DNA of 64,000 bases from DASSUW01 sp963740605 (GTDB taxonomy: Bacteria > Actinomycetota > Thermoleophilia > Solirubrobacterales > Solirubrobacteraceae): assembly GCA_963740605.1 (NCBI GenBank), contig CAVUFC010000018.1, positions 992,001 through 1,056,000 on the forward strand, in the 5' to 3' direction. The position numbers were made by a program, and so were the translations under genes. Below, one piece after another: positions 1-7,580 of this stretch; positions within the stretch are counted from its first letter, which is position 1; each line of letters opens with the position of its first letter. The notes under the pieces are model-generated. The model saw only the letters and a list, made by a program, of their open reading frames with translations. It was not told where the DNA came from and did no database searches.

Positions 1-468
1 CTTGCCGCCCGCCTCGCGGACGACGATCTTCGATGTACCGGCCTGGACGCGGATGGTCCGGCCACGGGTGCCGCCGGTCGCCGTCGCCACGACGGGGATC
101 CGGTGCTGCTCGAGCAGCTCACGCACCGCCGCCTCATTGCGCTGACCGACCTCGAGGCTGGACGCCGAGACGGCGAACATGCTCGCGCCACCCACGAGCG
201 CGGCCTCCAGGCGGATCTTGCGCGCGCCGAGCGCCTCGAGCTCGGCGAGCAGCTGCGGGATCGCGAAGTCGGCGAACTTGCGAGGGTTTTCGCCCGTGTC
301 GCCCTGCGACTGCGGAAGGACGATGTGGGCGAGGCCCGCGATGCCCATCCGCCGGTCGAGCAACGCCAGCCCGATGCACGAGCCGAGCCCCAGCGAGACC
401 AGCACGTGGCCGGGCACCCGCGACACCGCGAGCTCACCCATTCGCACCATGGTCTCCGAGGGGGTCAT
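1..468 (-). CDS. cheD: Chemoreceptor glutamine deamidase CheD (3' end cut by window edge)
   Basis: Reading the minus strand from the ATG at 468 gives 156 codons without a stop up to the window edge, so only a few C-terminal residues are missing (the family is about 160 residues). The product carries the CheD hallmarks: GLGSCIG with the catalytic Cys, GLAHIVLP with the catalytic His, KFADFAIP and LVGGASMF. CheD deamidates glutamines of chemoreceptors and in many bacteria partners with CheC. The start overlaps the cheC stop in an ATGA, which indicates translational coupling as the last visible gene of the chemotaxis operon. Confidence 0.93.
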   Translation of the reverse strand, partial: MTPSETMVRMGELAVSRVPGHVLVSLGLGSCIGLALLDRRMGIAGLAHIVLPQSQGDTGENPRKFADFAIPQLLAELEALGARKIRLEAALVGGASMFAVSASSLEVGQRNEAAVRELLEQHRIPVVATATGGTRGRTIRVQAGTSKIVVREAGGK

Positions 469-1055
469 CAGCTCAGACCGAGTCGGGAGAGCAGCTCATC
501 GACGCCGCCCTGGTCGGGAACAAGGAAGAAGGAGATCGAGCAGTCCTCGCCCTCGACGACGAGGTTCGAGTCCAGCATCAGGGCGATGTCGCCCGCGTGG
601 GCCTGGCCGGCGAGCACCGACGCGACGAGCGCGCCGAGCATGTCGGTTGCCGTGGCCGGCGGGGTCGGCTCGATGTCCATGCCGGTCATCGCGGCGAGCG
701 CGTTGATGTACGAGGTGCCGACGATGTTGCCGATCTCGCCGAGGGCGGAGAGGGCGAACTCGCCGTCGGGCTCGACGCCGAGCATGCGGCAGATCTTGTC
801 GGCGTCGGCGGGCGGCACGAGCAGCAACACGGTGCCGTTCATCTCACCGACGATGCCGAGCACGATCCCCGTGATGTCCTGCTCGGCCGGGCCGGCCGCC
901 TCGACGGCCTCGGCGAACGGCAGCGCCTGCGCCTTGGGCACGGAGATGTCGACGGACCGCCCGAGCATGCCCGAGAGCGCAGTGGACGCGTTCCCCGAGC
1001 CAACGTTGGCCAGCTCACGCAGAGCGTCGAGCTGGAGTTCGGTGTAGTGACTCAC
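468..1055 (-). CDS. cheC: Chemotaxis phosphatase CheC
   Basis: The 195-residue protein has the two pseudo-symmetric CheC signatures, ELANVGSGNAS near residue 14 and ALGEIGNIVG near residue 104. Each supplies the Glu and Asn that dephosphorylate CheY-P in this family. CheC usually binds CheD, and cheD follows directly with an overlapping start. It lies 9 bases after cheA in the same operon. Activity is inferred from family motifs; no CheY is encoded in the window. Confidence 0.95.
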   Translation of the reverse strand: MSHYTELQLDALRELANVGSGNASTALSGMLGRSVDISVPKAQALPFAEAVEAAGPAEQDITGIVLGIVGEMNGTVLLLVPPADADKICRMLGVEPDGEFALSALGEIGNIVGTSYINALAAMTGMDIEPTPPATATDMLGALVASVLAGQAHAGDIALMLDSNLVVEGEDCSISFFLVPDQGGVDELLSRLGLS

Positions 1056-1064
1056 AGGGTCCTT

Positions 1065-3044
1065 TCAGGCGGCGACGAGGTGGGAGGACGGCTCGAGGGC
1101 ATCGCAATCGACGATCAGTGCGATCTGCCCGTCCGACATGACGGCGGCGCCCGAAAGGGCAGAGTTCTCGGCAACCTCCGGGGGAAGCGGCCGAGTGACC
1201 AGCTCGCGCTGGCCGAAGAGCGTGGTGACGGTGACCGCGAGCGAGCCGGTGGCGGCGCGGACGATCACGGCGTATTCGGCGTCCGGCGCCGCGGACCCGC
1301 CGAAGCGCTCGGCGGCGTCGACGATCGGCAGCACGCCGTCGCGCATGACCAGCATCCGGCTCCCCGCCACTGAGCGGACAGTGTGGTCCGCCAGGCGGAC
1401 GGTGCGCTCGATGCGGTCGATCGGGATCGCGAACGGACGGCTGTCGGCCTCGATGAGGAGGGCGGCCATGATCGCCAGCGTCAGCGGCAGGCGGATCTGG
1501 GCCGCGGTGCCCTGGCCCTGCTCAGAGGTCATGAGGACCTCGCCGCCGAGCTCGCGGATCGTGGTGCGGACCGCGTCCATGCCCACACCGCGGCCGGAGA
1601 TGTCGCTGGTGACCTCGGCGGTCGAGAAGCCGGGGTGGAAGAGGAGCTCGATCGCCTTCGCCATGTCGGTCGTGTCGACCGCGTCGGCCGCGATGATGCC
1701 GCGCTCCGCGGCCTTGGCCGCGACCTTGGCCGGGTCGATGCCGCGGCCGTCGTCCCGCACCTCGATGACGACGTTGCCGCCGGCGTGGCGGGCCGACAGG
1801 TGGAGGGTGCCGCTGGCCGGCTTGCCGGCTGCCTCGCGCTCCTCCGGGCCCTCGAGGCCGTGGTCGAGCGAGTTGCGGATCAGGTGCACGAGCGGGTCGC
1901 CGAGTGCGTCTACCACGGTGCGGTCGAGCTCGGTGTCCTTGCCGACCAGCTCCAGCTCGACGTGCTTGCCGAGCTTGGTGGAGAGGTCGCGGACGAGGCG
2001 CGGAAAGCGCAGGAAGACCGCCTCGACCGGGATCATCCGGACCTGCATGACCATCGCCTGGAGGGCGTGCGACGTGCGGGTGAGGTTCTGCATCGCCTGC
2101 GAGAGGCCCGGCACGTCGGCGTCGGCGGCGAGCGCCTCCACCTGCGTGCGGTGCAGGACGAGCTCGCCCATGAAGTGCATCAGCTGGTCGAGCCGCTCCG
2201 CGTCGACGCGGACGGTCGACGAGCCCTTGGCCTTGGCCCTGGGGACAGTCCCCGCCGCAGCGGCGCTCGGGGGGACAGTCCCCGCGGCAGCGGCGCTCGC
2301 AGCGGAATCGGGACTGTCCCCGGTTTCCACCGCTTCGTCGCTGACGGCCTCGAAGACCTCGACATGGTCGACGTCGGACACCGAGCTCACCACGCCCGCC
2401 AGCTCGGAGTCAGCCCGTTCGGAGACCATCCAGACATCGATCTCGCTGCCGGCGAACGTCTCGACCTCGTCCGGCGTCGGGGTGCAGGCGAGCGTCTCGC
2501 CGAGCTCCGCGAGCGCTGACAGCACCATGTAGGCGCGCACCGACGGGAGCTGCACGTCGTCGGACAGCGTCGCGCTGATCTGCACGACGCGGCGGCCACC
2601 GGCCATCTCGGCCAGGTCGATCGGAGCCTCGGCAGCCTCCTTCGGCGCCTCCTCCTCGACGTCGCGCTCGCGCACGAGGCCCTTGAGGCGGGCGATCAGC
2701 GCCGCCGGCTCGATCTGCTCCTCGCCGCTCTCGTCGATCGCGTCGACCGCAGCGGACAGCGCGTCAAGGCACTCGAGCAGGACGTCGATCGCCGCGCGGG
2801 GCAGGCCGCCCTTGCGCTGGCGGAGGAGCTCGAAGACGTCCTCCATCTCATGGGTCAGCGCGGCCATGCCGGAAAAGCCCATCGTCGCGCTCATGCCCTT
2901 CAGGGAGTGCGCGATGCGGAAGATCTCGTCAACCGTCTCCTGGTCGTCCGGGCGCTCCTCGATCCGGACGACGGCCAGGTTGAGCTCCTGCAGGTGCTCG
3001 CGGCCTTCGGCCAGGAACATGGGGAGGTATTCCGAGACGTCCAT
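1065..3044 (-). CDS. cheA: Chemotaxis histidine kinase CheA
   Basis: The 659-residue protein has the CheA order: an N-terminal Hpt domain with phospho-accepting His46 (FRIAHSLKG), a P2-like alpha/beta domain at about residues 150-235, a low-complexity linker, the P3 dimerisation helices, the P4 ATPase (HLIRNSLDHGLE, DDGRGID, GRGVGMD) and a C-terminal CheW-like P5 domain. It autophosphorylates in response to receptor arrays and passes phosphate to CheY and CheB. The linker (about residues 240-275) contains two near-identical AAAAGTVP units encoded by a palindromic DNA repeat that looks inserted. It begins 2 bases after the cheR stop. Confidence 0.96.
   Translation of the reverse strand: MDVSEYLPMFLAEGREHLQELNLAVVRIEERPDDQETVDEIFRIAHSLKGMSATMGFSGMAALTHEMEDVFELLRQRKGGLPRAAIDVLLECLDALSAAVDAIDESGEEQIEPAALIARLKGLVRERDVEEEAPKEAAEAPIDLAEMAGGRRVVQISATLSDDVQLPSVRAYMVLSALAELGETLACTPTPDEVETFAGSEIDVWMVSERADSELAGVVSSVSDVDHVEVFEAVSDEAVETGDSPDSAASAAAAGTVPPSAAAAGTVPRAKAKGSSTVRVDAERLDQLMHFMGELVLHRTQVEALAADADVPGLSQAMQNLTRTSHALQAMVMQVRMIPVEAVFLRFPRLVRDLSTKLGKHVELELVGKDTELDRTVVDALGDPLVHLIRNSLDHGLEGPEEREAAGKPASGTLHLSARHAGGNVVIEVRDDGRGIDPAKVAAKAAERGIIAADAVDTTDMAKAIELLFHPGFSTAEVTSDISGRGVGMDAVRTTIRELGGEVLMTSEQGQGTAAQIRLPLTLAIMAALLIEADSRPFAIPIDRIERTVRLADHTVRSVAGSRMLVMRDGVLPIVDAAERFGGSAAPDAEYAVIVRAATGSLAVTVTTLFGQRELVTRPLPPEVAENSALSGAAVMSDGQIALIVDCDALEPSSHLVAA
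2241..2321. repeat. Three GGGGACAGTCCCC-type palindromes inside cheA
   Basis: Two 30-bp direct repeats (2241-2270 and 2271-2300, two mismatches) each start with the palindrome GGGGACAGTCCCC. A third, slightly shorter copy with the central base complemented (GGGACTGTCCCC) lies at 2310-2321. They fall in the low-complexity linker of cheA and stay in frame. Short palindromes of this kind resemble REP-type elements; that identity is an inference. Confidence 0.8.
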
Positions 3045-3046
3045 CC

Positions 3047-3871
3047 CTAATGGCTCTTCCGGTAGATGAAGTGGAAGGGGGACGTGAGGCCGAGCTCGGC
3101 GGGGTTCGCCACCCGCTCGGACGTGCCGACCACGAGGTACCCGCCCGGAGCCAGGGCGTCGACGAGCCGCGCGTGGAGGGCGTCGCGGACCTCTTCGGTG
3201 AAGTAGATGACGGTGTTACGGCACATGATCAGGTCGTACTTGGCGCGCTGGATGGGCATTCGGAGCAGGTCGCCGGTCTCGAAGCGCGTCATGCGCAGCA
3301 ACTCCGGTTTTGCCTGCCAACCACCTTCATCGGCAGGGTCGAACCAACGTCGCAATAGCCCTTGCGGGGCGGTCCGTGCGTCCTCGACGGAGAAACGGCC
3401 CGCGCGGGCGCGCTCCACCATCCGCCGGTCGAGGTCGGTTCCCTCGATCTCTACCCGCGCTGTGGGTATGGAGTCACGTGCAACCGCGGCAAGCGTGAAC
3501 GCCTCTGCGCCGTACGACGAGCCGGCGCTCCAGCACCGGACGCGGCCCTGCGTTGCCAGCTCCGGCAGGATCGTGCGGCCGAGCGCCGTCCACTGGTCCT
3601 CGTGGCGCCACAGGTGCGAGACGTTGATCGTCACGCGGTCGAGGAACCGGTCGAGCTCCTCCGCATCCGCCTTCAGGCGCAGCGCGTAGGCGGCGAGGTC
3701 CGGCGTGCCGCGGCGTTGCGCGAACGTGCGCACGCGGCGCTCCATCTGGCCGCGCTTGTACTGGAGCAGGTCGACGCCGCACAGCCGGCGGACCTGCCCG
3801 CACAGGATCGCGTAGTCGTCGGTCTTCAGCGTGGCCTGGAAGCCCGTGTCCTGGCGGGTGGCGATGCTCAT
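3047..3871 (-). CDS. cheR: Chemotaxis protein methyltransferase CheR
   Basis: A 274-residue protein with the N-terminal helical CheR domain and a C-terminal SAM-binding domain (RCWSAGSSYGAEAFTLA, then FETGDLLRMP, YDLIMCRNTVIYF and GGYLVVGTSE). It methylates receptor glutamates during adaptation, opposing CheB. The SAM loop reads AGSSYGAE rather than the common AGCSTGEE, but the fold signature is clear. Its start overlaps the cheB stop by 4 bases and its stop is 2 bases before cheA. Confidence 0.95.
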   Translation of the reverse strand: MSIATRQDTGFQATLKTDDYAILCGQVRRLCGVDLLQYKRGQMERRVRTFAQRRGTPDLAAYALRLKADAEELDRFLDRVTINVSHLWRHEDQWTALGRTILPELATQGRVRCWSAGSSYGAEAFTLAAVARDSIPTARVEIEGTDLDRRMVERARAGRFSVEDARTAPQGLLRRWFDPADEGGWQAKPELLRMTRFETGDLLRMPIQRAKYDLIMCRNTVIYFTEEVRDALHARLVDALAPGGYLVVGTSERVANPAELGLTSPFHFIYRKSH

Positions 3872-4926
3872 CGGCCGGCCTCGCGGACGATCGCGTCGGC
3901 CAGCTCGTCGAGCGGCAGGATCTCGTCGGCCAGGCCGGCCTCGGCGATCGCGCGCGGCATGCCGTACACGGTGCAGGTGGACTCGGCCTCGACGAGTACG
4001 CGGCCACCGGTGGCCTTGACGGCCTTGGCGCCCTCGAGGCCGTCGCGACCCATGCCGGTCAGCACGACCAGCACCATGCGCGAGCCGTAGACCTTGGCGG
4101 CGTCGGCGATCGTAAAGTCGGCGCGCGGCTTGAGCCCGCCGACCGGCGCGTCGTCGGACAGCCGGGCGAGGCGGGTGGGGTCAAGGCGCAGGTGCGATCC
4201 GCCGGGGGCGAGCAGTGCGGTGCCCGGGGCGATCAGGTCGCCGCCCGCGGCCTCGACGACGTTGAGCGGCGAGGCGGCGTCGAGCCGGCCGGCGAGCGAA
4301 GCGGTGAACCCGGCCGGCATGTGCTGGACGATCACGACACCGGCGCCGAGCTGCGCCGGCAGCCGCGGGATCAGCTCGCCGAGGGCCTTCGGGCCGCCCG
4401 TCGAGCAGGCGATCACCACGAGGCGCTTGCCGATGACGGCAGAGCGGCGGGGCGATGGATGCGCCGGGCGGCGCGGCGCGATCCGAGTCTCCGGACGGCG
4501 GATGCGGGGTGGGTGGGGACGGGATCCCGCGGCCTCGTGCACCTTCTTGCCGAGCTCGGCGGTGAAGACGCTGAGGTCCTCGCCGAACGCGGGCTTGGGA
4601 ACCAGGTCGAACGCGCCCTCGGCCAGCGCGTCGACCGCGCGGGCACCGTGGGCCCGGGAGAAGGCGGAGACGACGACGACCGGCACCGGCGCGGCCTTGC
4701 CTGCGCGCAGGGCCCGCAGCACGCCGAGCCCGTCCATACCGGGCATCGCGAGGTCGAGCGTGAGCGCGTCCGGCCGGTGCGCGTTGCACGCGGCGAGAGC
4801 CTCGTCACCGTCCGCCGCGGTCGCGACGACATCGAAGCCCTGCCGTGCGAGCGCGTCAGCCAGTATGCGGCGCATCAGGCGGGAGTCGTCCGCCACGACG
4901 ATGCGCCGCTTCGTGATCGTCTGCAC
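3868..4926 (-). CDS. cheB: Chemotaxis response regulator protein-glutamate methylesterase CheB
   Basis: The 352-residue protein has an N-terminal receiver domain (acidic pair at 13-14, phospho-acceptor Asp58, Lys111), an arginine/proline-rich linker at about 135-163, and a C-terminal methylesterase domain with the expected catalytic triad: Ser175 in ACSTGGP, His202 in QHMPAGF and Asp295 in GMGRDG. It removes methyl groups from chemoreceptors when phosphorylated by CheA. It sits between cheW and cheR in the operon. Confidence 0.96.
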   Translation of the reverse strand: MQTITKRRIVVADDSRLMRRILADALARQGFDVVATAADGDEALAACNAHRPDALTLDLAMPGMDGLGVLRALRAGKAAPVPVVVVSAFSRAHGARAVDALAEGAFDLVPKPAFGEDLSVFTAELGKKVHEAAGSRPHPPRIRRPETRIAPRRPAHPSPRRSAVIGKRLVVIACSTGGPKALGELIPRLPAQLGAGVVIVQHMPAGFTASLAGRLDAASPLNVVEAAGGDLIAPGTALLAPGGSHLRLDPTRLARLSDDAPVGGLKPRADFTIADAAKVYGSRMVLVVLTGMGRDGLEGAKAVKATGGRVLVEAESTCTVYGMPRAIAEAGLADEILPLDELADAIVREAGR

Positions 4927-4948
4927 GCTCGTGCCCCTCCCGGTCGCG

Positions 4949-5389
4949 CTAGGCGGCCGCGAGATCCTCGCCGCTCGCGCGGGCGAACAGGCCCGTCGGG
5001 CTCAGCAGGATCACGAGCCGGTCGTCGATCTTGGCGATCGCCTCGATCGCCTCGCTCCTGGCGCTGGGGACGTCCTCGAGCTGCTCGGACGAGATGGTCA
5101 GGACCTCCTCGACCTCATCGACCATGACGCCGACCTGGCCGGTGCCGGACTCGACGATCACGATCTTGCCGGGCTCGGAACCGTTCTCGAGCCCCATGCG
5201 CGAAGCGAGGTCGAAGATCGGGATGATCTTGCCGCGGAGCCCGATGACGCCGCGGATCCACTCGGCATCGGAGGCGACGGTGCGCGGCTCCGTGTAACGG
5301 ATGATCTCGTGGACGGAGCCGATCGGGAGCGCGTACTCCTCGGCGCCCAGCGAGAAGACGACCAGCTGCTGTGGAGTGATGTCAGACAT
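4949..5389 (-). CDS. cheW: Chemotaxis coupling protein CheW
   Basis: A 146-residue single-domain CheW with the typical start (VVFSLGAEEYALPIGSVHEI), the VIGLRGKIIPIFDLASRMG core and GVMVDEVEEVL. It bridges CheA to receptor tips. It lies 41 bases after the sensor-kinase gene and 22 bases before cheB, which ties the two-component pair to the chemotaxis operon. No methyl-accepting receptor is encoded in the window. Confidence 0.95.
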   Translation of the reverse strand: MSDITPQQLVVFSLGAEEYALPIGSVHEIIRYTEPRTVASDAEWIRGVIGLRGKIIPIFDLASRMGLENGSEPGKIVIVESGTGQVGVMVDEVEEVLTISSEQLEDVPSARSEAIEAIAKIDDRLVILLSPTGLFARASGEDLAAA

Positions 5390-5430
5390 ACCTCTCGGAA
5401 GATCGGCCCAGCGGCCGTCGACTTGAGGCG

Positions 5431-6852
5431 TCAGACAGTCGGAATCCGCACCACGAAACGGGCTCCGCGCCCGTCCAGCGGCTCCTCGAGCCGCACGCTC
5501 CCACGGTGTGAATCGGCCACCGCTCGCACGATCGAGAGCCCGAGGCCCGACGAGCCGCTGCGATCGCCGCTGCCGCGGTAGAAGCGCTCGAACACCTTCT
5601 CCCGCAACTCCTCGGGTATCCCGGGCCCGTCGTCCTCCACCGCGAGCACGATCTCGCCGTTGCGGCGCTCGACCGTGGCCTCCACGGCGGTGCCCGGATC
5701 GGTGTGGCGCAGCGCATTCTCCATCAGGTTCAGTACGAGCCGGTGGAGCTCGTCGCGGGCGCCGTCGACGTTCGCGCCGGCGGGCGCGTCGACCGAGATC
5801 TCGTGGTCGCCGGCCAGCGGCTCCAATTCGGCGGCCGCGTGGGTCACGACCTCGGACAGGTCGACGGGCTGGTGCGGGGCCTGGCGGCCGGCGTCGGCGC
5901 GCGCGAGCAGCAGCAGGTCGGCGACGAGCCGGCGCATGCGGCGCGAGGAGCGCAGCGCGGATGCGGCCGTCTCCCGCTGCTCGCCCTCGAGCTCTTCCTC
6001 GAGCAGCTCGAGGTTGGCGAGCACCGAGGTCAGCGGCGTGCGCAGCTCGTGCGAGGCGTCGGCGACGAACTCGCGCTGGCGGGCCAGCGCGCTCTCCGTC
6101 TCCGTTCGCGCGCTGTCGAGGGCGGCGAGCATCGCGTCCAGGGTGCGGGCGAGCTCGGAGACCTCGTCGTCGGCGTCGGGGTGTGGGACCTTCAGCGATG
6201 GATCGCGGCGGCGCTCGATCTCACGCGCGGCCTCGGTCAACTCGGTGATCGGCTCCATCGCGCGGCGCGCGGTCGCCAGTCCGGCCAGCAGGGCGAGCAG
6301 CGCGCCGCCGAGCACGCCGAACGCGAGGAACACCTTCACGCGCGCGGCGGTGTCGTCGACCTCCGAGACCTTCCGCGCGTACTGGATCCACCAGCGGTCG
6401 CCGGGGATGACGCTCACGCGGCGGTTCTCAACCCGCCAGCCGTCGAACTCGAACGTGCGCGGCGACGGGACGCCGAAGTCGGGCGCGTGCGGGGTCTGAA
6501 AGCCGATCAGGTCGTCCTCGGTGATCACGCGGATCGCCGCGTTCGAGGAGGCCGCGAAGTCGTCGAGATCGGTCGAGTTGCGGGTCGGCCGCAGCTCGAC
6601 GCGGCCGTTGTTGACCACCATCCGCAGCTGGGCCTCCTGCTCGAGCTTGTCGGCGCTGGAGGCGACCTCGTTGTGGAAGTCCTCGTGGATCTGGCGCGTG
6701 GTGAGCACGCCGACGATCGCCGCGAAGCCGCACAGGATGACCAGCGTCAGCGCCGCCGAGCCGCCGGCCAAGCGCCAACGGATCGGCAGGCGCCTATACG
6801 CGGAGTACGTAGCCCGCGCCGCGGACCGTATGGAGGAGTCGAGGCTCGCCAC
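5431..6852 (-). CDS. Two-component sensor histidine kinase (OmpR-partner type)
   Basis: From the GTG at 6852 the protein is 473 residues: TM helix at about 28-52, a periplasmic sensor region of about 120 residues, TM helix at about 173-195, a HAMP linker, HisKA with His268 (FVADASHELRTPL) and an ATPase domain (NLMENALRHTDPG, DDGPGIPEE, GLGLSIV). The GTG is preferred because an AAGGAAG ribosome site precedes it by about 10 bases; the frame is open up to 6921, and no start codon lies nearer the regulator stop. It overlaps the regulator gene by 59 bases. The sensed signal is unknown. Confidence 0.88.
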   Translation of the reverse strand: MASLDSSIRSAARATYSAYRRLPIRWRLAGGSAALTLVILCGFAAIVGVLTTRQIHEDFHNEVASSADKLEQEAQLRMVVNNGRVELRPTRNSTDLDDFAASSNAAIRVITEDDLIGFQTPHAPDFGVPSPRTFEFDGWRVENRRVSVIPGDRWWIQYARKVSEVDDTAARVKVFLAFGVLGGALLALLAGLATARRAMEPITELTEAAREIERRRDPSLKVPHPDADDEVSELARTLDAMLAALDSARTETESALARQREFVADASHELRTPLTSVLANLELLEEELEGEQRETAASALRSSRRMRRLVADLLLLARADAGRQAPHQPVDLSEVVTHAAAELEPLAGDHEISVDAPAGANVDGARDELHRLVLNLMENALRHTDPGTAVEATVERRNGEIVLAVEDDGPGIPEELREKVFERFYRGSGDRSGSSGLGLSIVRAVADSHRGSVRLEEPLDGRGARFVVRIPTV

Positions 6853-7483
6853 CGGCTTCGAGCTTCCTTCGCAGGTTGGAGACGAACACCTCGATCGTGT
6901 TGGTGATCGAGAACGGGTCATAGCCCCAGACCTCGTCCAGCAGCTTCTGGCGGGAGATCACGAGCCGCTCGTTGCGCATCAGGTACTCGAGCAACTCGAA
7001 CTCGCGCTGCGTGAGGTCGATTGCGCGCTCGGAGCGGGTGACCTCGTGGGTGTCCGGGTTGAGCATCAGGTCGCCGACCCGCAGCGGGGCCATCCCACGC
7101 GGGGGCCGGCGCCGCAGCAGGGCGCGCAGGCGCGCCAGCAGCTCCTGGCGCTCGAACGGCTTGACGAGGTAGTCGTCGGCCCCGACGTCGAGCCCTTCGA
7201 CGCGCGACTCGAGCGCATCGCGCGCGGTCAACATCAGGATCGGGACGTCATCGCCGTCGTCGCGCAGCCGCCGCGCGACGTCGATGCCGTCCAGGCGCGG
7301 GAGCCCGAGGTCGAGCACGATGATGTCGGGCAGGAAGGCGTGCGCCTCGTCGAGGGCCTGCACGCCGTCGGCGGCGAGCTTGACCTCGTAGCCGTCGAGC
7401 CTTAGTGAGCGCTGCAGAACGTGCGCGATCTCGCTGTCGTCCTCGACGACGAGCACGCGGATCGGGCGATCGGACGCTTCCAC
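6794..7483 (-). CDS. OmpR/PhoB-family response regulator
   Basis: The 229-residue product from GTG 7483 has a receiver domain (VVEDDSE, phospho-acceptor Asp58 in VLDLGLPRLDG, Lys in YLVKPFE) and a C-terminal winged helix ending in LLHTVRGAGYVLRV. The GTG is chosen because the receiver domain begins right after it and a TACCAT box lies 7 bases upstream, the leaderless pattern seen elsewhere in the window. It is the first gene of the regulator-kinase-chemotaxis operon. Confidence 0.92.
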   Translation of the reverse strand: MEASDRPIRVLVVEDDSEIAHVLQRSLRLDGYEVKLAADGVQALDEAHAFLPDIIVLDLGLPRLDGIDVARRLRDDGDDVPILMLTARDALESRVEGLDVGADDYLVKPFERQELLARLRALLRRRPPRGMAPLRVGDLMLNPDTHEVTRSERAIDLTQREFELLEYLMRNERLVISRQKLLDEVWGYDPFSITNTIEVFVSNLRRKLEAGGEPRLLHTVRGAGYVLRV

Positions 7484-7490
7484 GGGAATG

Positions 7491-7496
7491 ATGGTA
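7491..7496 (-). promoter_or_regulatory. Candidate -10 box (TACCAT) for a leaderless start of the regulator/chemotaxis operon
   Basis: On the minus strand TACCAT is followed by 7 bases and then the GTG at 7483. No ribosome site precedes that GTG. The -35 region is weak. The box fits the TANNNT -10 consensus at leaderless spacing. Confidence 0.5.
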
Positions 7497-7580
7497 CGGC
7501 GTTTCCGGCCGGGGCCGACGTGGCTGCGCGCTCGATCGGGCAGGAGGGCGAACCCACGCGTCGAAGGGGATCCGGCCGAC

